Source: Paracoccaceae bacterium (GTDB lineage: Bacteria > Pseudomonadota > Alphaproteobacteria > Rhodobacterales > Rhodobacteraceae). Taken from it: a stretch of DNA of 64,000 nt. The translations under genes and the position numbers were made by a program. The stretch is from assembly GCA_003605175.1 (NCBI GenBank), contig QWDA01000013.1:1-64000 (forward strand), written 5' to 3'. Positions 22,426 to 32,672 of this stretch are shown here, one piece after another. The notes beneath the pieces are model-generated. The model made no database searches, was not told the DNA's origin, and saw nothing but the letters and a program-made list of their open reading frames with translations. Positions within the stretch are counted from its first letter, which is position 1, and each line of letters opens with the position of its first letter.

Positions 22426-24939
22426 TCAGGCGAGCTTCCGCTCGACCTCCTCGCGGGTGAAGATCTCGATCACGTCGCCCGGGCGGATGTCCTCGTAATT
22501 CTCGAAGGCCATGCCGCATTCCTGGCCCGAGATGACCTCCGCCACCTCGTCCTTGAAGCGCTTCAGCGTCTTCAGCGTGCCCTCGTGGATCACCACGTTG
22601 TCGCGCAGAAGCCGGACGCCGGCAGACCGCCGCGCCACGCCCTCGGTGACCAGACAACCCGCGACCTTGCCCACGTTGGAGACCTTGAAGACCTCCTTGA
22701 TCTGGGCATAGCCGATGAAGGTCTCGCGCACCTCGGCCGACAGGAGCCCCGAGGCCGCCGCCTTCACGTCGTCCACGAGATCGTAGATCACCGAGTAGTA
22801 GCGGATCTCCACGCCCTTCTGGTTCGCCGAGTTCCGCGCCGGCGCGTTGGCCCGCACGTTGAACCCGATCACCGGCGCGCCCGAGGCCTCGGCCAGGCCG
22901 ATATCGCTCTCGGTGATCGCGCCCACACCGTAATGCAGCACGCGCACCCGCACCTCGTCGTTGCCGATCTTCTCCATCGCCTGGACGATGGCCTCGGCCG
23001 AGCCCTGCACATCCGCCTTCACGACGATCGGCAGCTCGGAGACGTTCTGGTCGTCCTTGGCCTTGGCCATCAGCTGTTCCAGCGTCGTCGCGGCCCCGGC
23101 TGCAGCGCGCTTGTCCTTCGCCTGCTGCTCGCGATAGGCGGCGATCTCGCGGGCCTGCGCCTCGGTCGCGACGACGTTCAACACGTCGCCTGCCTCGGGC
23201 GTGCCGTTGAGGCCCAGGACCTCGACCGGAACCGAGGGGCCGGCTTCCTTGACCCGCTCGCCCTTGTCGTTCTCCATCGCGCGGACCTTGCCCCACTGCT
23301 CGCCGACGACGAAGATGTCGCCCTGCTTCAGCGTGCCCAGTTCCACCAGAACGGTGGCGACGGGCCCCCGGCCCACATCGAGCTGCGCCTCGATCACCGC
23401 GCCCTGGGCGGGCCGGTTCGGGTTCGCCTTGAGCTCGAGAATCTCGGCCTGGAGCGCGATCGCGTCCAGAAGCTCGTCGAGCCCCTGTCCGGTGATCGCG
23501 GACACTTCCACGTCCTGCACGTCGCCCGAGAGCTTCTCGACGATCACCTCGTGCTGGAGCAGCGCGGTGCGCACCTTGTCCGGGTTCGCGTCCGGCTTGT
23601 CGACCTTGTTGATCGCCACGATCATCGGCACCTTGGCCGCCTTGGCGTGGTTGATCGCTTCGATGGTCTGCGGCATCACCGCGTCGTCGGCCGCCACCAC
23701 CAGCACCACGATATCCGTGACCTGCGCCCCGCGGGCGCGCATCGACGTGAACGCGGCGTGGCCCGGCGTGTCGAGGAAGGTGAGCACCTGCCCGCCCTCG
23801 GTCGTCACCTGGTAGGCGCCGATATGCTGGGTGATCCCGCCCGCTTCTCCGGCCACCACCTTGGCGTTCCGGATCGCGTCGAGAAGCGAGGTCTTGCCGT
23901 GGTCGACATGGCCCATCACCGTGATGACCGGCGGCCGCGACTGCAGATCCTCGGCCTTGTCCTCGACCGTGTCGATCACCTGCTCCACATCGGAATCGGA
24001 GACCCGCTGCACGTTGTGGCCGAATTCCTCGATGATCAGCTCGGCGGTATCGGCGTCGATGCTCTGGTTCTGGGTCGCCATGATGCCGGCCTGCATCAGC
24101 GACTTGATCACGTCGGCCACCCGCTCGGTCATCCGGTTGGCCAGCTCCGAAACGGTGATCGCCTCGGGGAGCTGCACCGTGCGCACGATCTTCTCGCGCT
24201 CGATCCGGCCGCCCATGGCCTTCTGCCGCGCGCGCTCCTGCTTGCGCTTCATCGCGGCAAGCGAGCGCTGCCGTCCGCCCTCGCCACCCGAAAGCGCCTG
24301 GTTCAGCGTCAGCTTGCCGGAGCGGCGGTTGCCATCGTCGCGGCTCTTCGCGGGCTTGGCCGCGCGGTCGCGGTCGTCGCTGCGCTCAGGCTTGCGGGCC
24401 GGCGCACCGGCACCGCCACCACGCGGGGCGCCGCGGGCCGGGGCGTCTTCGCCCGGCGCGGCCGGCGCCGGCTGCGCGGCGGCTGCCTCGGCGGCCTTCG
24501 CCTTGGCGGCGGCACGCTCGGCGGCGCGGGCCTCTTCCTCGGCCTTCTTCTTCAGCGCTTCCTCGCGCTCGCGTTCCTCGCGCTCCTTGGCCTCGATCTC
24601 GGCGCGACGGCGTTCACGCTCCTCGGCGCGCTCGCGCTCCACGGCCTCGCGGGCCGCGGCTTCCTCGCTTTCGCGCGCCTTGTAGGCAGCAAGCGCCTTG
24701 AGCCGGCGATCGTGCTCGGCGTCGGAAATGCCAGCGGGGCGCTTCGCGGGATCGCCGCCGGCGAGTCCCTTCGCGGGCGCGCCTCCCGCACCGGAGGGCT
24801 TCGGCACGACCACGCGCTTGCGTCCCTTCACCTCGACGGCCACCGCCTTCGTCCGGCCATGGGAAAAGCTCTGCTTCACCTGACCAGAGCGCCCGCCACC
24901 GCGAAGGCCCAACGTCTTCTTGCCGTCACTTTCGCTCAT
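22426..24939 (-). CDS. infB: Translation initiation factor IF-2
   Basis: An 837-residue GTPase that places initiator tRNA on the ribosome. The N-terminal third is a charged Ala/Glu/Arg-rich coiled region followed by the IF2-N domain. G1 is [10 protein letters not shown]3 DTPGH and G4 NKVD, followed by domains II-IV. The start [15 protein letters not shown] at 24939 is typical; an upstream in-frame extension is rejected. The start overlaps the ylxR-type gene by 14 bp. It is the last gene of the rimP-nusA-ylxR-infB operon and is followed by a strong terminator. Confidence 0.97.
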   Translation of the reverse strand: MSESDGKKTLGLRGGGRSGQVKQSFSHGRTKAVAVEVKGRKRVVVPKPSGAGGAPAKGLAGGDPAKRPAGISDAEHDRRLKALAAYKARESEEAAAREAVERERAEERERRRAEIEAKEREEREREEALKKKAEEEARAAERAAAKAKAAEAAAAQPAPAAPGEDAPARGAPRGGGAGAPARKPERSDDRDRAAKPAKSRDDGNRRSGKLTLNQALSGGEGGRQRSLAAMKRKQERARQKAMGGRIEREKIVRTVQLPEAITVSELANRMTERVADVIKSLMQAGIMATQNQSIDADTAELIIEEFGHNVQRVSDSDVEQVIDTVEDKAEDLQSRPPVITVMGHVDHGKTSLLDAIRNAKVVAGEAGGITQHIGAYQVTTEGGQVLTFLDTPGHAAFTSMRARGAQVTDIVVLVVAADDAVMPQTIEAINHAKAAKVPMIVAINKVDKPDANPDKVRTALLQHEVIVEKLSGDVQDVEVSAITGQGLDELLDAIALQAEILELKANPNRPAQGAVIEAQLDVGRGPVATVLVELGTLKQGDIFVVGEQWGKVRAMENDKGERVKEAGPSVPVEVLGLNGTPEAGDVLNVVATEAQAREIAAYREQQAKDKRAAAGAATTLEQLMAKAKDDQNVSELPIVVKADVQGSAEAIVQAMEKIGNDEVRVRVLHYGVGAITESDIGLAEASGAPVIGFNVRANAPARNSANQKGVEIRYYSVIYDLVDDVKAAASGLLSAEVRETFIGYAQIKEVFKVSNVGKVAGCLVTEGVARRSAGVRLLRDNVVIHEGTLKTLKRFKDEVAEVISGQECGMAFENYEDIRPGDVIEIFTREEVERKLA

Positions 24940-25567
24940 ACTGTCTCTTTGCCTTTCCGGTGGGATCGCCACCGCCAGTTTCGCGAACGCCCGAAAGCCG
25001 CCGCGCGTCCTCTCTGACCCTGTCAGTGAGTCCGCCCGCGGCAAGCGCCGCATGTATCACATGTTCGCGTCCGAAAGCCAAACCCAATTCTGAGGCCGTC
25101 AGAACACCAATAAATGCACCGTTTCCGGGCGGCGGCCGAAGCCGCGTCTTGCCCCGTTCCGACCCGTCCGAGGCCTGCAGCAGCACCGCCGCTTCCCCGC
25201 TCCCGAGCCAACCTTTCACCTTCTCGAAGCCCGCCACGGCCCTGCCGGCCTTGCGCGCCATCGACACCAGATCGACGACCCGGCGCAGGAGCCCCGCCTC
25301 GACCAGGCCGACCAGATCCTCGGGCACCTTGACCGGCGCCTTCGCGGCCCGGGCGAAGAGCCCCTTCTTCGCCGCCTTCTCCAGCGCCGCCCGGTCCGCC
25401 GAGACCCAGATGCCCCGGCCCGGCAGCTTCCCCGCCAGGTCCGGCACCACCTGCCCCTCGGGGCCGACCACGAATCGCACCAGCCCCGCCTTCGGCCCGG
25501 TCTCCCCGGTGGCGATGCAGCGGCGCTCGGGCGCGTCGCGTAGCGCTTTCTGTCCGCCCCGCGTCAT
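24926..25567 (-). CDS. YlxR-like RNA-binding protein fused to an L7Ae-like domain
   Basis: A 213-residue protein. Residues about 12-90 are a YlxR (DUF448) domain, with ERRCIATGE and [22 protein letters not shown]. The remainder is an L7Ae/L30e-like fold ([32 protein letters not shown]). This arrangement in nusA-infB operons is common in alphaproteobacteria. A role in RNA binding or nucleoid/ribosome biology is known for YlxR in general but not settled. It starts 22 bp after nusA and overlaps infB. Confidence 0.9.
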   Translation of the reverse strand: MTRGGQKALRDAPERRCIATGETGPKAGLVRFVVGPEGQVVPDLAGKLPGRGIWVSADRAALEKAAKKGLFARAAKAPVKVPEDLVGLVEAGLLRRVVDLVSMARKAGRAVAGFEKVKGWLGSGEAAVLLQASDGSERGKTRLRPPPGNGAFIGVLTASELGLAFGREHVIHAALAAGGLTDRVREDARRLSGVRETGGGDPTGKAKRQYERK

Positions 25568-25589
25568 TCGGACCTGCAGGGGCCCGGAA

Positions 25590-27221
25590 TCAGGCCCCGG
25601 CCTCCTCGGTTTCGTCTTCGTCGTCGCCCTCGGCCGCTTCCTCTTCGGTCACAAGGTCGTTCGGATCGACCCAGCCCAGCAGCACCCGGGCAGTCATCAC
25701 CATGTTCTGCGCCTCCTCGAGGCTCACGTCATAGGGCTCGAGAAGCCCGTCATCCTTCTTGCGCTCGCCGTCCTCGACGGTCCAGCCGCCGGCCAGTTCC
25801 CAGTCGGCGCAGGTCGCGAAATCCTCCAGCGTCTTCACGCCGTCCTTCGCCAGCGCCTCGACCATCTGCGGGGTCAGCCCCTCGAAGTTGATCAGGCTGT
25901 CCTCGGCACCGAGCGCCCGCGCGGCTTCAAGCGCCTTGCGGTTCTGCTCGTCGATATAGTCGCGGGCGCGGGCCTGGAGCTCGGAAGCGGTGTCCTCGTC
26001 CACGCCATCGATGACGAGAAGCTCGTCCGAGTCCACATATGCGACCTCCTCGAGCGAAGTGAAGCCCTCCGACACGAGAAGTTGCGCGAAGAACTCGTCG
26101 AGATCGAGCGTCTCCACGAACAGCTTGGTCCGCTCCTCGAACTCCGCCTGGCGCCGCGCGCTCTCCTCTTCCTCGGTCATGATGTCGATATCGAGCCCGG
26201 TGAGCTGGCTCGCCAGCCGCACGTTCTGGCCGCGCCGCCCGATGGCGAGCGAAAGCTGCTCCTCCGGCACCACCACCTCGATCCGCTCGGCCTCCTCGTC
26301 GAGCACCACCTTCGACACCTCGGCCGGCTGCAGTGCGTTGACAAGGAAGGTCGGCGCGTCCTCGTTCCACGGAATGATGTCGATCTTCTCGCCCTGCAGC
26401 TCGTTGACCACCGCCTGCACGCGGCTGCCCCGCATCCCGACGCAGGCCCCCACCGGGTCGATCGACGAATCGTAGGAGATCACCGCGATCTTCGCCCGGC
26501 TGCCCGGATCCCGCGCCACCGCCTTGATCTCGATGATGCCGTCATAGATCTCCGGCACTTCCATCTTGAAGAGCTCGGCCATGAACTCCGGCGCGGTCCG
26601 GCTGAGGAAGATCTGCGGCCCACGCGCCTCGCGGCGCACGTCTTTGATATAGCAGCGGATCCGGTCGCCGTTGCGGTAGGCCTCGCGGCCGATCTTCTCG
26701 TTCCGCCGCAGCACGCCCTCGCCCGCGCCCACATCGACGATGACGTTGCCGTATTCCTCGCGCTTGACGACCCCGTTGATGATCGTGCCCGCACGGTCCT
26801 TGAATTCCTCGTACTGACGGTCGCGCTCGGCCTCGCGCACCTTCTGCAGGATCACCTGCTTCGCCGACTGCGCCGCGATCCGGCCCATCTCGACCGGCGG
26901 CACTTCCTCCACGAAAGTGTCGCCCGGCTTCGGATCGTCGAGATACTGCTTCGCCTGCTCCGGCGTCATTTGCGCCTGGTAGTTCTCCAGCTCCTCGGTC
27001 TCGGGGTCGATCACCGTGCGAACCCGCGTGAACGTCGCCTTGCCGGTCTTCCGGTCGATCGAGACGCGGATATCCATCTCCGCCCCGTAGCGCGACTTCG
27101 CTGCGCGCGAGAGGCTCTCCTCCATGGCTTCCACGACCAGCGCGGGGTCGATCATCTTTTCCCGCGCCACCGCCTCGGCGGTCTGCAACAGTTCAAGCTG
27201 GTTGGCAGAGGTGATTGCCAT
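25590..27221 (-). CDS. nusA: Transcription termination/antitermination factor NusA
   Basis: A 543-residue RNA polymerase-binding factor. It has an N-terminal RNAP-binding domain, an S1 domain (about 130-200), and KH1/KH2 domains with GSRVQAVVNELQGEKIDIIPW and LAIGRRGQNVRLASQLTGLDIDI. The C-terminal helix-hairpin-helix acidic repeats run from about residue 350. The acidic tail ends EEDDEDETEEAGA-like. GAGGAG precedes the ATG at 27221. It lies 3 bp after the rimP stop. Confidence 0.97.
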   Translation of the reverse strand: MAITSANQLELLQTAEAVAREKMIDPALVVEAMEESLSRAAKSRYGAEMDIRVSIDRKTGKATFTRVRTVIDPETEELENYQAQMTPEQAKQYLDDPKPGDTFVEEVPPVEMGRIAAQSAKQVILQKVREAERDRQYEEFKDRAGTIINGVVKREEYGNVIVDVGAGEGVLRRNEKIGREAYRNGDRIRCYIKDVRREARGPQIFLSRTAPEFMAELFKMEVPEIYDGIIEIKAVARDPGSRAKIAVISYDSSIDPVGACVGMRGSRVQAVVNELQGEKIDIIPWNEDAPTFLVNALQPAEVSKVVLDEEAERIEVVVPEEQLSLAIGRRGQNVRLASQLTGLDIDIMTEEEESARRQAEFEERTKLFVETLDLDEFFAQLLVSEGFTSLEEVAYVDSDELLVIDGVDEDTASELQARARDYIDEQNRKALEAARALGAEDSLINFEGLTPQMVEALAKDGVKTLEDFATCADWELAGGWTVEDGERKKDDGLLEPYDVSLEEAQNMVMTARVLLGWVDPNDLVTEEEAAEGDDEDETEEAGA

Positions 27222-27224
27222 GTC

Positions 27225-27806
27225 TCACTCCTCCTCGGAAGCGATTTCGGTTTCGATTTCGTCGTATTTGTCTTCGTCCACCGCGGCGGCCTTCCGCTGC
27301 CGCAGCATCTCGCGGATCAGCTCGTCGGTCAGGATCAGCTTGGCATCGGCGAGCCAGTCGAACTTCAGCCCGATGGTCTGCTGTTCCCCGTCCACCTCGA
27401 TCTCGATCAGGACCTCGTCCTCCTCGACCCCTTCGAGCACGCCCTTGAACCGCTTGCGCCCGTCGATCATCTCGGAGGTCTCGATTCGTGCCTCGTAGCC
27501 TTCCCAGGTCGCGAAATCCTTCAGCCGCGTCAGTGGCCGGTCGATCCCCGGGCTGGAAACTTCCAGCGCATAGGCGTCCTCGATCGGATCCTCGACATCC
27601 AGCACCGCCGACACCGCCGTCGAGATCCGGGCGCAATCGTCCACCTCGATCCCGCCTTCGGGCCGCTCGGCCATGATCTGCACGGTCTTGGTCTTGCCGC
27701 CCATGAACCGCACGCGCACCAGCTCGAACCCCATGTCCTCGATGACGGGGGTGATGATCTCGGCAAGCCGGCGGTCGATCTGGGCCTTCGCAACGAGGTC
27801 GTTCAT
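27225..27806 (-). CDS. rimP: Ribosome maturation factor RimP
   Basis: A 193-residue 30S assembly factor with the N-terminal alpha/beta domain ([29 protein letters not shown]), the motif [15 protein letters not shown], and a C-terminal SH3-like barrel. The ATG at 27806 with AGGAAAC upstream matches the family start; in-frame sequence further upstream is leader. It is first in the nusA-infB operon, and a terminator-like hairpin lies 16 nt before its start codon. Confidence 0.96.
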   Translation of the reverse strand: MNDLVAKAQIDRRLAEIITPVIEDMGFELVRVRFMGGKTKTVQIMAERPEGGIEVDDCARISTAVSAVLDVEDPIEDAYALEVSSPGIDRPLTRLKDFATWEGYEARIETSEMIDGRKRFKGVLEGVEEDEVLIEIEVDGEQQTIGLKFDWLADAKLILTDELIREMLRQRKAAAVDEDKYDEIETEIASEEE

Positions 27807-27821
27807 GTTTCCTGCAAGCAC

Positions 27822-27844
27822 AAAAAAACGGGCGCGCGGCCCGT
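27822..27844 (-). terminator. Terminator-like hairpin in the rimP leader (possible attenuator)
   Basis: On the minus strand ACGGGC and GCCCGT form a 6-bp stem with a 5-nt GC loop, followed directly by seven T residues. It sits between the rimP promoter region and its ribosome binding site. No minus-strand gene lies upstream to need a terminator, so it probably acts on the operon's own leader. Confidence 0.65.
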
Positions 27845-28103
27845 CGGAAGTCCGGTGGAGCTTCGGGGGTGGAAGCCGAAGCGCCGCTGTTGAAGGGCAT
27901 ATACGCGCGGTCGCCCGAGTCTGCAAGTGGGTAAGCACCGATCCGGACAAAGGCTCCGGTGAAGCCCCCGAGGCGCGAACGCGCGGAGCGCCCAGACGAG
28001 TCTGGCGGGAGGCAGAGGCGTTTGACCTTTCTGGACCTGCCCGATTGTGCCACGCTGGGCAATGACAGCCAGGAACGGCTGCACTGGGTGGCGGGACATC
28101 ACG

Positions 28104-28586
28104 ATGGAACGACATGAGGGAGGCTGCCTATGCGGCGCCGTTCGCTATGCGACGCTTGCGCTGCCAAGCCGGGTGACCGTGTGTCATTGCAGGTTCTGCC
28201 AGAAGGCAACGGGATCGGCATACATGGTCGAGCCGATCTTCGATGCCGGCAGCTTTGCCCTGCTCGCCGGATCGCCCAGAACCTATGACAAGGTCTCGGC
28301 CGGTTCCGGAAAACTCGTCCATATCCATTTTTGCGCGGAATGCGGAACGCATCTCTGGCTCAGCTTCGAGCGGTTTCCGGATGCGGTCGGGATCTATGCC
28401 GGGACCTACGACGATCCTTGCTGGTTCCCGATCGACCCCGCCAATTCGAAGCACATCTTCCTGGGCGTGGCCCGAGCGGACACGGTTATCCCCGCCGGTC
28501 TGCCGACCTACCTCGAGCACGCCACCGGGGATGACGGAGCCGCTCGGCAGGCAACCGTGTACGAGACCTGTATCCGGATCGGCTGA
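28104..28586 (+). CDS. GFA/CENP-V family zinc protein
   Basis: A 160-residue member of the glutathione-dependent formaldehyde-activating (GFA)/CENP-V fold. Zinc ligands are seen as [24 protein letters not shown] and [11 protein letters not shown]. True formaldehyde activity is uncertain in this family. The ATG at 28104 begins [11 protein letters not shown]; an earlier ATG at 28062 would add 14 unconserved residues. It is divergent from rimP and convergent with the nitroreductase gene. Confidence 0.87.
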   Translation: MERHEGGCLCGAVRYATLALPSRVTVCHCRFCQKATGSAYMVEPIFDAGSFALLAGSPRTYDKVSAGSGKLVHIHFCAECGTHLWLSFERFPDAVGIYAGTYDDPCWFPIDPANSKHIFLGVARADTVIPAGLPTYLEHATGDDGAARQATVYETCIRIG

Positions 28587-28611
28587 TCCTTGCCTCCCAC
28601 TCAGGCCGGGT

Positions 28612-29406
28612 TCAATCCACCTTCGACGCATCCTTGAACATCACCCGGTGCCGGCGCGTCCTGATCCAGTCCTTCAGCTCGTCATCCGACATGAAATGCG
28701 CCCGGTTGTACCGGTCCTCGTGCAGGATCTCTTCCATCGGCCGCCGCCACCGCTTGTACGGCCTGTCCGCAGGCGGCCCGAACAGGAAGATGTCCAGCAC
28801 CGTGATCTCCTCCGGAATCCCCAGGAGCGGCCGGAGCGTCGCCTGCGCCTTCTCCTGCCCGATCGCCGTCACCCACCAGACGCAGTACCCGAGCGCCGCC
28901 GCCGCCAGATGCGCCGACATCGTCGCCGCCGCCACCGACTGCAACAGGATCCGCTCGGCGTTCTCGTGATACATCCGGTCCAGATCCGAACCGTCGTTCA
29001 GCACCGGAAACGCGTTGGTCCAGCGCATGTCCGAGCAGACAACGACAAAGCCCGGCGCCGTGGCGAGCCCCCGGTAATCCGGCGTCGGGAACTTCATCTT
29101 CGCCTTCGCGCGGAACCGCTGCTCGGCCACGAAATACTCGGCGATCTCGGCCTTGGTCGCCGGATCCCGCACCACGACGAACTGCCAGGGCTGCGCGTTG
29201 GCCCCCGAAGGCGCGTGCCGCGCCGCCTCGAGGATCAGCTCGTAATGCCGCTCGGGCACCACGTAGCCCGGGTCGAACTTCCGCACCGTGACCCGGTTCC
29301 GGATCACCCGCATCAGCGCCTCGTACCGGCTCTCGTCGCCGATCTCCGCCAGATCAACCTCGGCTTCCGCCTCCGCCAGATCCACTGCCGGTGTCGTATC
29401 GCCCAT
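28612..29406 (-). CDS. Nitroreductase family protein (FMN-dependent)
   Basis: A 264-residue NAD(P)H:FMN oxidoreductase. The FMN-binding start VIRNRVTVRKFDPGYVVPERHYELILEAARHAPSGANAQPWQFVVV and the C-terminal LGYCVWWVTAIGQEKAQATLRPLLGIPEE, then FLFGPPADRPYKRWRRP are typical. The N-terminal 25 acidic residues are an extension. The substrate is unknown. A 40-bp iteron-like repeat lies about 150 bp upstream. Confidence 0.86.
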   Translation of the reverse strand: MGDTTPAVDLAEAEAEVDLAEIGDESRYEALMRVIRNRVTVRKFDPGYVVPERHYELILEAARHAPSGANAQPWQFVVVRDPATKAEIAEYFVAEQRFRAKAKMKFPTPDYRGLATAPGFVVVCSDMRWTNAFPVLNDGSDLDRMYHENAERILLQSVAAATMSAHLAAAALGYCVWWVTAIGQEKAQATLRPLLGIPEEITVLDIFLFGPPADRPYKRWRRPMEEILHEDRYNRAHFMSDDELKDWIRTRRHRVMFKDASKVD

Positions 29407-29554
29407 GGCCGGCCTCCCTCCTCGATGCCCGTCCGAGCCTAGAACACCGCCCCGCCCCCGCGCTACCGGTTTGCGTGGAAGCCGCCGAAGCGGTCGATCC
29501 CTTCCGGTTCGTCACCGCCGCGTTCGCCGCCCGTCTCGCCGGAATGGCGGTCCG

Positions 29555-29594
29555 CCGGTGTACGGGTTGTGTACAGGTTGTGTACAGGTTGTGC
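29555..29594 (+). repeat. 40-bp iteron-like element, copy 2
   Basis: CCG, three 11-bp units (29558-29568, 29569-29579, 29580-29590) of GTGTAC(G/A)GGTT, then GTGC. It is on the plus strand in the 285-bp gap between the nitroreductase start and the end of the FAD oxidoreductase gene. Compared with copies 1 and 3 it differs only at the purine position of the units. Confidence 0.9.
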
Positions 29595-29691
29595 CGGGCG
29601 GAATCCGGCCCTCCGGCCTCCTTAACGAAAAGAAAATGGCGCCGGAGGCCCGACGCCATTTCCACGAATTTCAGCAGTTGGGAAGAAGAAG

Positions 29692-31230
29692 CTACCCGGC
29701 CTGGCCCTGAAGCTCCGGCGTATGCCGCACCTCCGCCGCCTTCCGCTTCTCCTCTTCCTCGACCTCGAACTTCTCGTGGTAGGACCGCTCGACGTTGACG
29801 TTCCAGACGTCGTAGTTGGACCCCAAGATATTGCGGGCTGCGTACATCGCGGACAACATCGAGTGGTCCTGGTTGTTGTAGCGGTGCAGGCCGTTGCGGC
29901 CGACGGTCTGGAAGTTCTCGAGCGAGCGGACCCATTCGCCGATCACCTCGAGCGCCGCCATGTATTCGCCGTCATAGACCGGATAGGCCTTGGGCTGACG
30001 GATCACCGTGCCGCCCAGCACCATCTCCTTGGTGCCGAGGCCAAGCTGCTCCAGCTCCTTCGCGGCCAGCTCCTGCAGCGCGTCGTTGTCCATCTCCCAA
30101 AGCTCGTCGCCTACATTGCAGAAGAACTCGAGCCCCACCGAAGCGGTGTTCGGATCGGGCACCATCTCTTCGGACCAGGCGCGGAAATTCTGGATCCGGC
30201 CGACCTTCACGTCGGGGCTGTGGATGTAGATCCAGTTGTCCGGGAACGGATCGGCGCTGTTGAGCGCCAGCGTCACGATCAGGAAGTCGCGGTATTTCAG
30301 CTTGTTCGCGGCGTCGACCACCTCCTGCGGCGGGTTGTCGAACGCGAACACGAGGTCGCGCAAGGCCATCGAGTTGATGAAATGGTCGCCGGTCACGGTC
30401 TCGGTGCCGAGATCCTCGCCGTCCTCGCTCCATTTCCGCACGTCGATCGCGGTCACGCGGTTGCCCTCGTGATGGACCTTCACCACCTCCGAGCGCATCT
30501 CGACCTTGCCGCCCCTCTCCTCGATCAGCTCGGCGCATTTCTCCCACATCATGCCGGGGCCGAGGCGGGGATAGCGGAACTCCTCGATGAGGCTCGCGGT
30601 GTCGTTCGCGCCGGTGAGCGCGTTCCAGACCGCCTTCCAGAGCGACAGGTTCTTGATCCGTTGGGCGGCCCAGTCGGCGCGGATCTCGCGCGGCGGGATG
30701 CCCCAGACCTTCTTCGTGTAGCTGTGGAAGAAATGCTTGTAGAGCCGGCCCCCGAAGCGGTTGATCACCCACTGTTCGAAGGTGTCTTCCTGCTTGTGCG
30801 GCCAGATCTTCCATTTGAAGTAGCTGCCGATGATCTTGTAGCTCTCGTAGAGCCCGATATTGCGCAGCGCGTTCATCGGCTTCAGCGGATAATCGTAGAA
30901 GCGGCCACGATAGTAGATCCGGCTCGAGCGCGGCACGGTGATGAAATCCGGGCCCAGGATCTCCGTCCAGAGATCCTCGACCTCCTTCTCCTTGGTGAAG
31001 AAGCGGTGGCCGCCGATATCAAACCGGTAGCCGTTCCAGGATTCGGTCCGTGAGATGCCACCGACCATGTCGGAGCCCTCGAACACCACCGGGACGTAGT
31101 CGTCGCTGCGTTTCTGGAGTTCATATGCCGCGGTCAGCCCGGCAGGACCGCCCCCGACCACGACCACGGATTTCTTGCTGTCGCCACTCGCCACGAGACT
31201 CACCTCACCACCTATTTCCATCGATCTCAT
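29692..31230 (-). CDS. FAD-dependent oxidoreductase resembling UDP-galactopyranose mutase
   Basis: A 512-residue flavoprotein with the N-terminal motif VVVVGGGPAGLTAAYELQKR and the UGM/amine-oxidase-like segments GGISRTESWNGYRFDIGGHRFFTKE and FEQWVINRFGGRLYKHFFHSYTKKVWG. The C-terminal FAD contact is GRNGLHRYNNQDHSM. Similar proteins are encoded in polysaccharide loci. It may isomerise or reduce a nucleotide- or lipid-linked sugar; the exact reaction is not known. The start is uncertain: ATGs at 31230 and 31221, or a GTG further in just before the Rossmann motif. It follows the glycosyltransferase genes on the same strand after a 434-bp gap. Confidence 0.82.
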   Translation of the reverse strand: MRSMEIGGEVSLVASGDSKKSVVVVGGGPAGLTAAYELQKRSDDYVPVVFEGSDMVGGISRTESWNGYRFDIGGHRFFTKEKEVEDLWTEILGPDFITVPRSSRIYYRGRFYDYPLKPMNALRNIGLYESYKIIGSYFKWKIWPHKQEDTFEQWVINRFGGRLYKHFFHSYTKKVWGIPPREIRADWAAQRIKNLSLWKAVWNALTGANDTASLIEEFRYPRLGPGMMWEKCAELIEERGGKVEMRSEVVKVHHEGNRVTAIDVRKWSEDGEDLGTETVTGDHFINSMALRDLVFAFDNPPQEVVDAANKLKYRDFLIVTLALNSADPFPDNWIYIHSPDVKVGRIQNFRAWSEEMVPDPNTASVGLEFFCNVGDELWEMDNDALQELAAKELEQLGLGTKEMVLGGTVIRQPKAYPVYDGEYMAALEVIGEWVRSLENFQTVGRNGLHRYNNQDHSMLSAMYAARNILGSNYDVWNVNVERSYHEKFEVEEEEKRKAAEVRHTPELQGQAG

Positions 31231-31664
31231 TCACCACGGTCGAAGCGCCGCGGAAAGCCAGACAGTTCCATTTCATTCGAAATACGCCTTTCAGCACATA
31301 ATCTCGCGCCGCGTATAGAAATGTCCAAGATCCATGACCTAACCATGACACTCAAACCCACACGCGCCGCGCGTCAAATCGACGATGCGACCGCTCTGCA
31401 TGGACATGAAAGCTCCGGGCCAACCCCCAAGCACCCTCATGCTGCCAATGACAGCGAACACCTCTCTCGGCACATTTGTTACAGTGTCCGCAGGTCGATA
31501 TCGAGTCATTTCAAGAAATTGTCAGAAGCCCGCCACGATGCGGCGCCGGCAGGGCAAAAGTTGCCCATCTTTCAAGCGGGTTGTTTCCGCGATTGCGCCA
31601 AGAGGCCGCGCAACCTTGAACGCGCCGCCCTGTTTCCGCCGGGTTGTGGCCCGGATTTGCGCGG
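31231..31664. other. AT-richer intergenic region in the glycan locus
   Basis: These 434 bp separate the glycosyltransferase gene from the FAD oxidoreductase gene, both on the minus strand. Base composition is clearly more AT-rich than in the neighbouring genes, mainly 31260-31520, which suggests a promoter for the oxidoreductase. I see no convincing coding sequence, RNA gene or terminator. A plus-strand open frame from 31321 runs into the antisense of the glycosyltransferase gene and lacks family features. Confidence 0.45.
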
Positions 31665-32672
31665 TCAACCGCCGACGGTGATGGGGCCGCGCCTGCCGAG
31701 AACGTGGTACTCGAACAGGCACCAAGCGAAGGTCGCCGAGGAGTAGATGTAGTAGAATTGGTGATAGGCCATCGAGGCCGCCGCAAAGCCGAGCCTCCCG
31801 GTGCGGAACAGGAACCCGGCAAGCCGTAGATTGGCGAGAACGGCCAGCCCGGCCAGGACAAGCGGCGCCGGCCAGAGCCCCGGCGCGAACGGGAGCGCGA
31901 GAAGCGAGAAGAACAGGAGCCAGGCGAGAACCGCGCGCAGTTTCTCGGCATTGCCGGTGTTGAGGTCGTTGGTCACCCCCTCGCGCCCGATCATCAGCCG
32001 CGACCAGGGCAGCGCGCGCTTGAAGATGTCGGTCATCACCGAATTCCGCACCGTCCAGACCTTGAGATGCTTGCACAACAGTGCCGGGTCCAGAACGATC
32101 CGGTGTCCCGCGCCCGAGATCCGGTAGCCGAGCTCGATATCCTCGATGGACGGCACCTGGTAGGTCTCCACGTCGAAGCCGCCCAGGTCGATGAACACGT
32201 CCTTCCTGACGGCGCCGCAGCCTGCCCAGAAGGTCTTGGCATCGGCATTGCCGTGCTGGTGGTAGAAATGGTGGCACAGGTTCTTGTAGCGCGAGAACCA
32301 GGGCGTTCCCTCGGGCGCGGTGTCGTAGGAGCCGAACAGCGCACCGACCTTCGGGTCGGCGAAGGCGGCGGTGATCCGCTCGACGCCCTCTTCCCGGGCG
32401 ATTACGTCGGAATCGACAAACCAGAGGATCTCGCCCACGGCCTGATGCGCCGCGAGGTTCCGCGCCGCGCCGGGGCCGCCGTTCCTGGGTGTGGTCAGCA
32501 CCGTCGCCCCCATCTTGCGCGCGAGCGCCGCGGTCCCGTCGGGCGACTGGTCGTCGACCACCAGAACTTCGGCCACCTTTCCAGCCTTCAACAGGTTCAG
32601 GAGCGGCGGCAGCACTTTCGGCAACAGGTGCTCGGCCCGATAGGCGGGCATCACGACGCTGATCGTGGTCAT
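31665..32672 (-). CDS. Family 2 glycosyltransferase, membrane-associated
   Basis: A 335-residue GT-A-fold enzyme. It starts [21 protein letters not shown], has the nucleotide-binding VLVVDDQSPDGTA and the DxD-like motif WFVDSDVI, then SIEDIELGYRISGAGHRI. Two hydrophobic helices follow (about 255-300). It probably adds a sugar to a lipid-linked acceptor at the inner membrane. Its ATG overlaps the stop of the upstream membrane protein by one base (TGATG). Confidence 0.88.
   Translation of the reverse strand: MTTISVVMPAYRAEHLLPKVLPPLLNLLKAGKVAEVLVVDDQSPDGTAALARKMGATVLTTPRNGGPGAARNLAAHQAVGEILWFVDSDVIAREEGVERITAAFADPKVGALFGSYDTAPEGTPWFSRYKNLCHHFYHQHGNADAKTFWAGCGAVRKDVFIDLGGFDVETYQVPSIEDIELGYRISGAGHRIVLDPALLCKHLKVWTVRNSVMTDIFKRALPWSRLMIGREGVTNDLNTGNAEKLRAVLAWLLFFSLLALPFAPGLWPAPLVLAGLAVLANLRLAGFLFRTGRLGFAAASMAYHQFYYIYSSATFAWCLFEYHVLGRRGPITVGG

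Noticed and set aside
22585-25017. An 810-codon plus-strand open frame opposite infB
   Set aside because: The minus strand encodes IF-2 with all G motifs; the plus frame is rich in His/Arg/Leu/Gly and has no family features.
24960-27893. A 977-codon plus-strand open frame opposite ylxR, nusA and rimP
   Set aside because: It crosses three well-supported minus-strand genes and shows only shadow composition.
27807-28046. tRNA or other RNA gene upstream of rimP
   Set aside because: I looked for a cloverleaf as found before nusA in enterobacteria, but there is no T-arm consensus or acceptor pairing.
31321-31746. Possible plus-strand gene in the AT-rich gap of the glycan locus
   Set aside because: It has a plausible start, but the second half is antisense to the glycosyltransferase gene, and no ribosome binding site or domain is seen.
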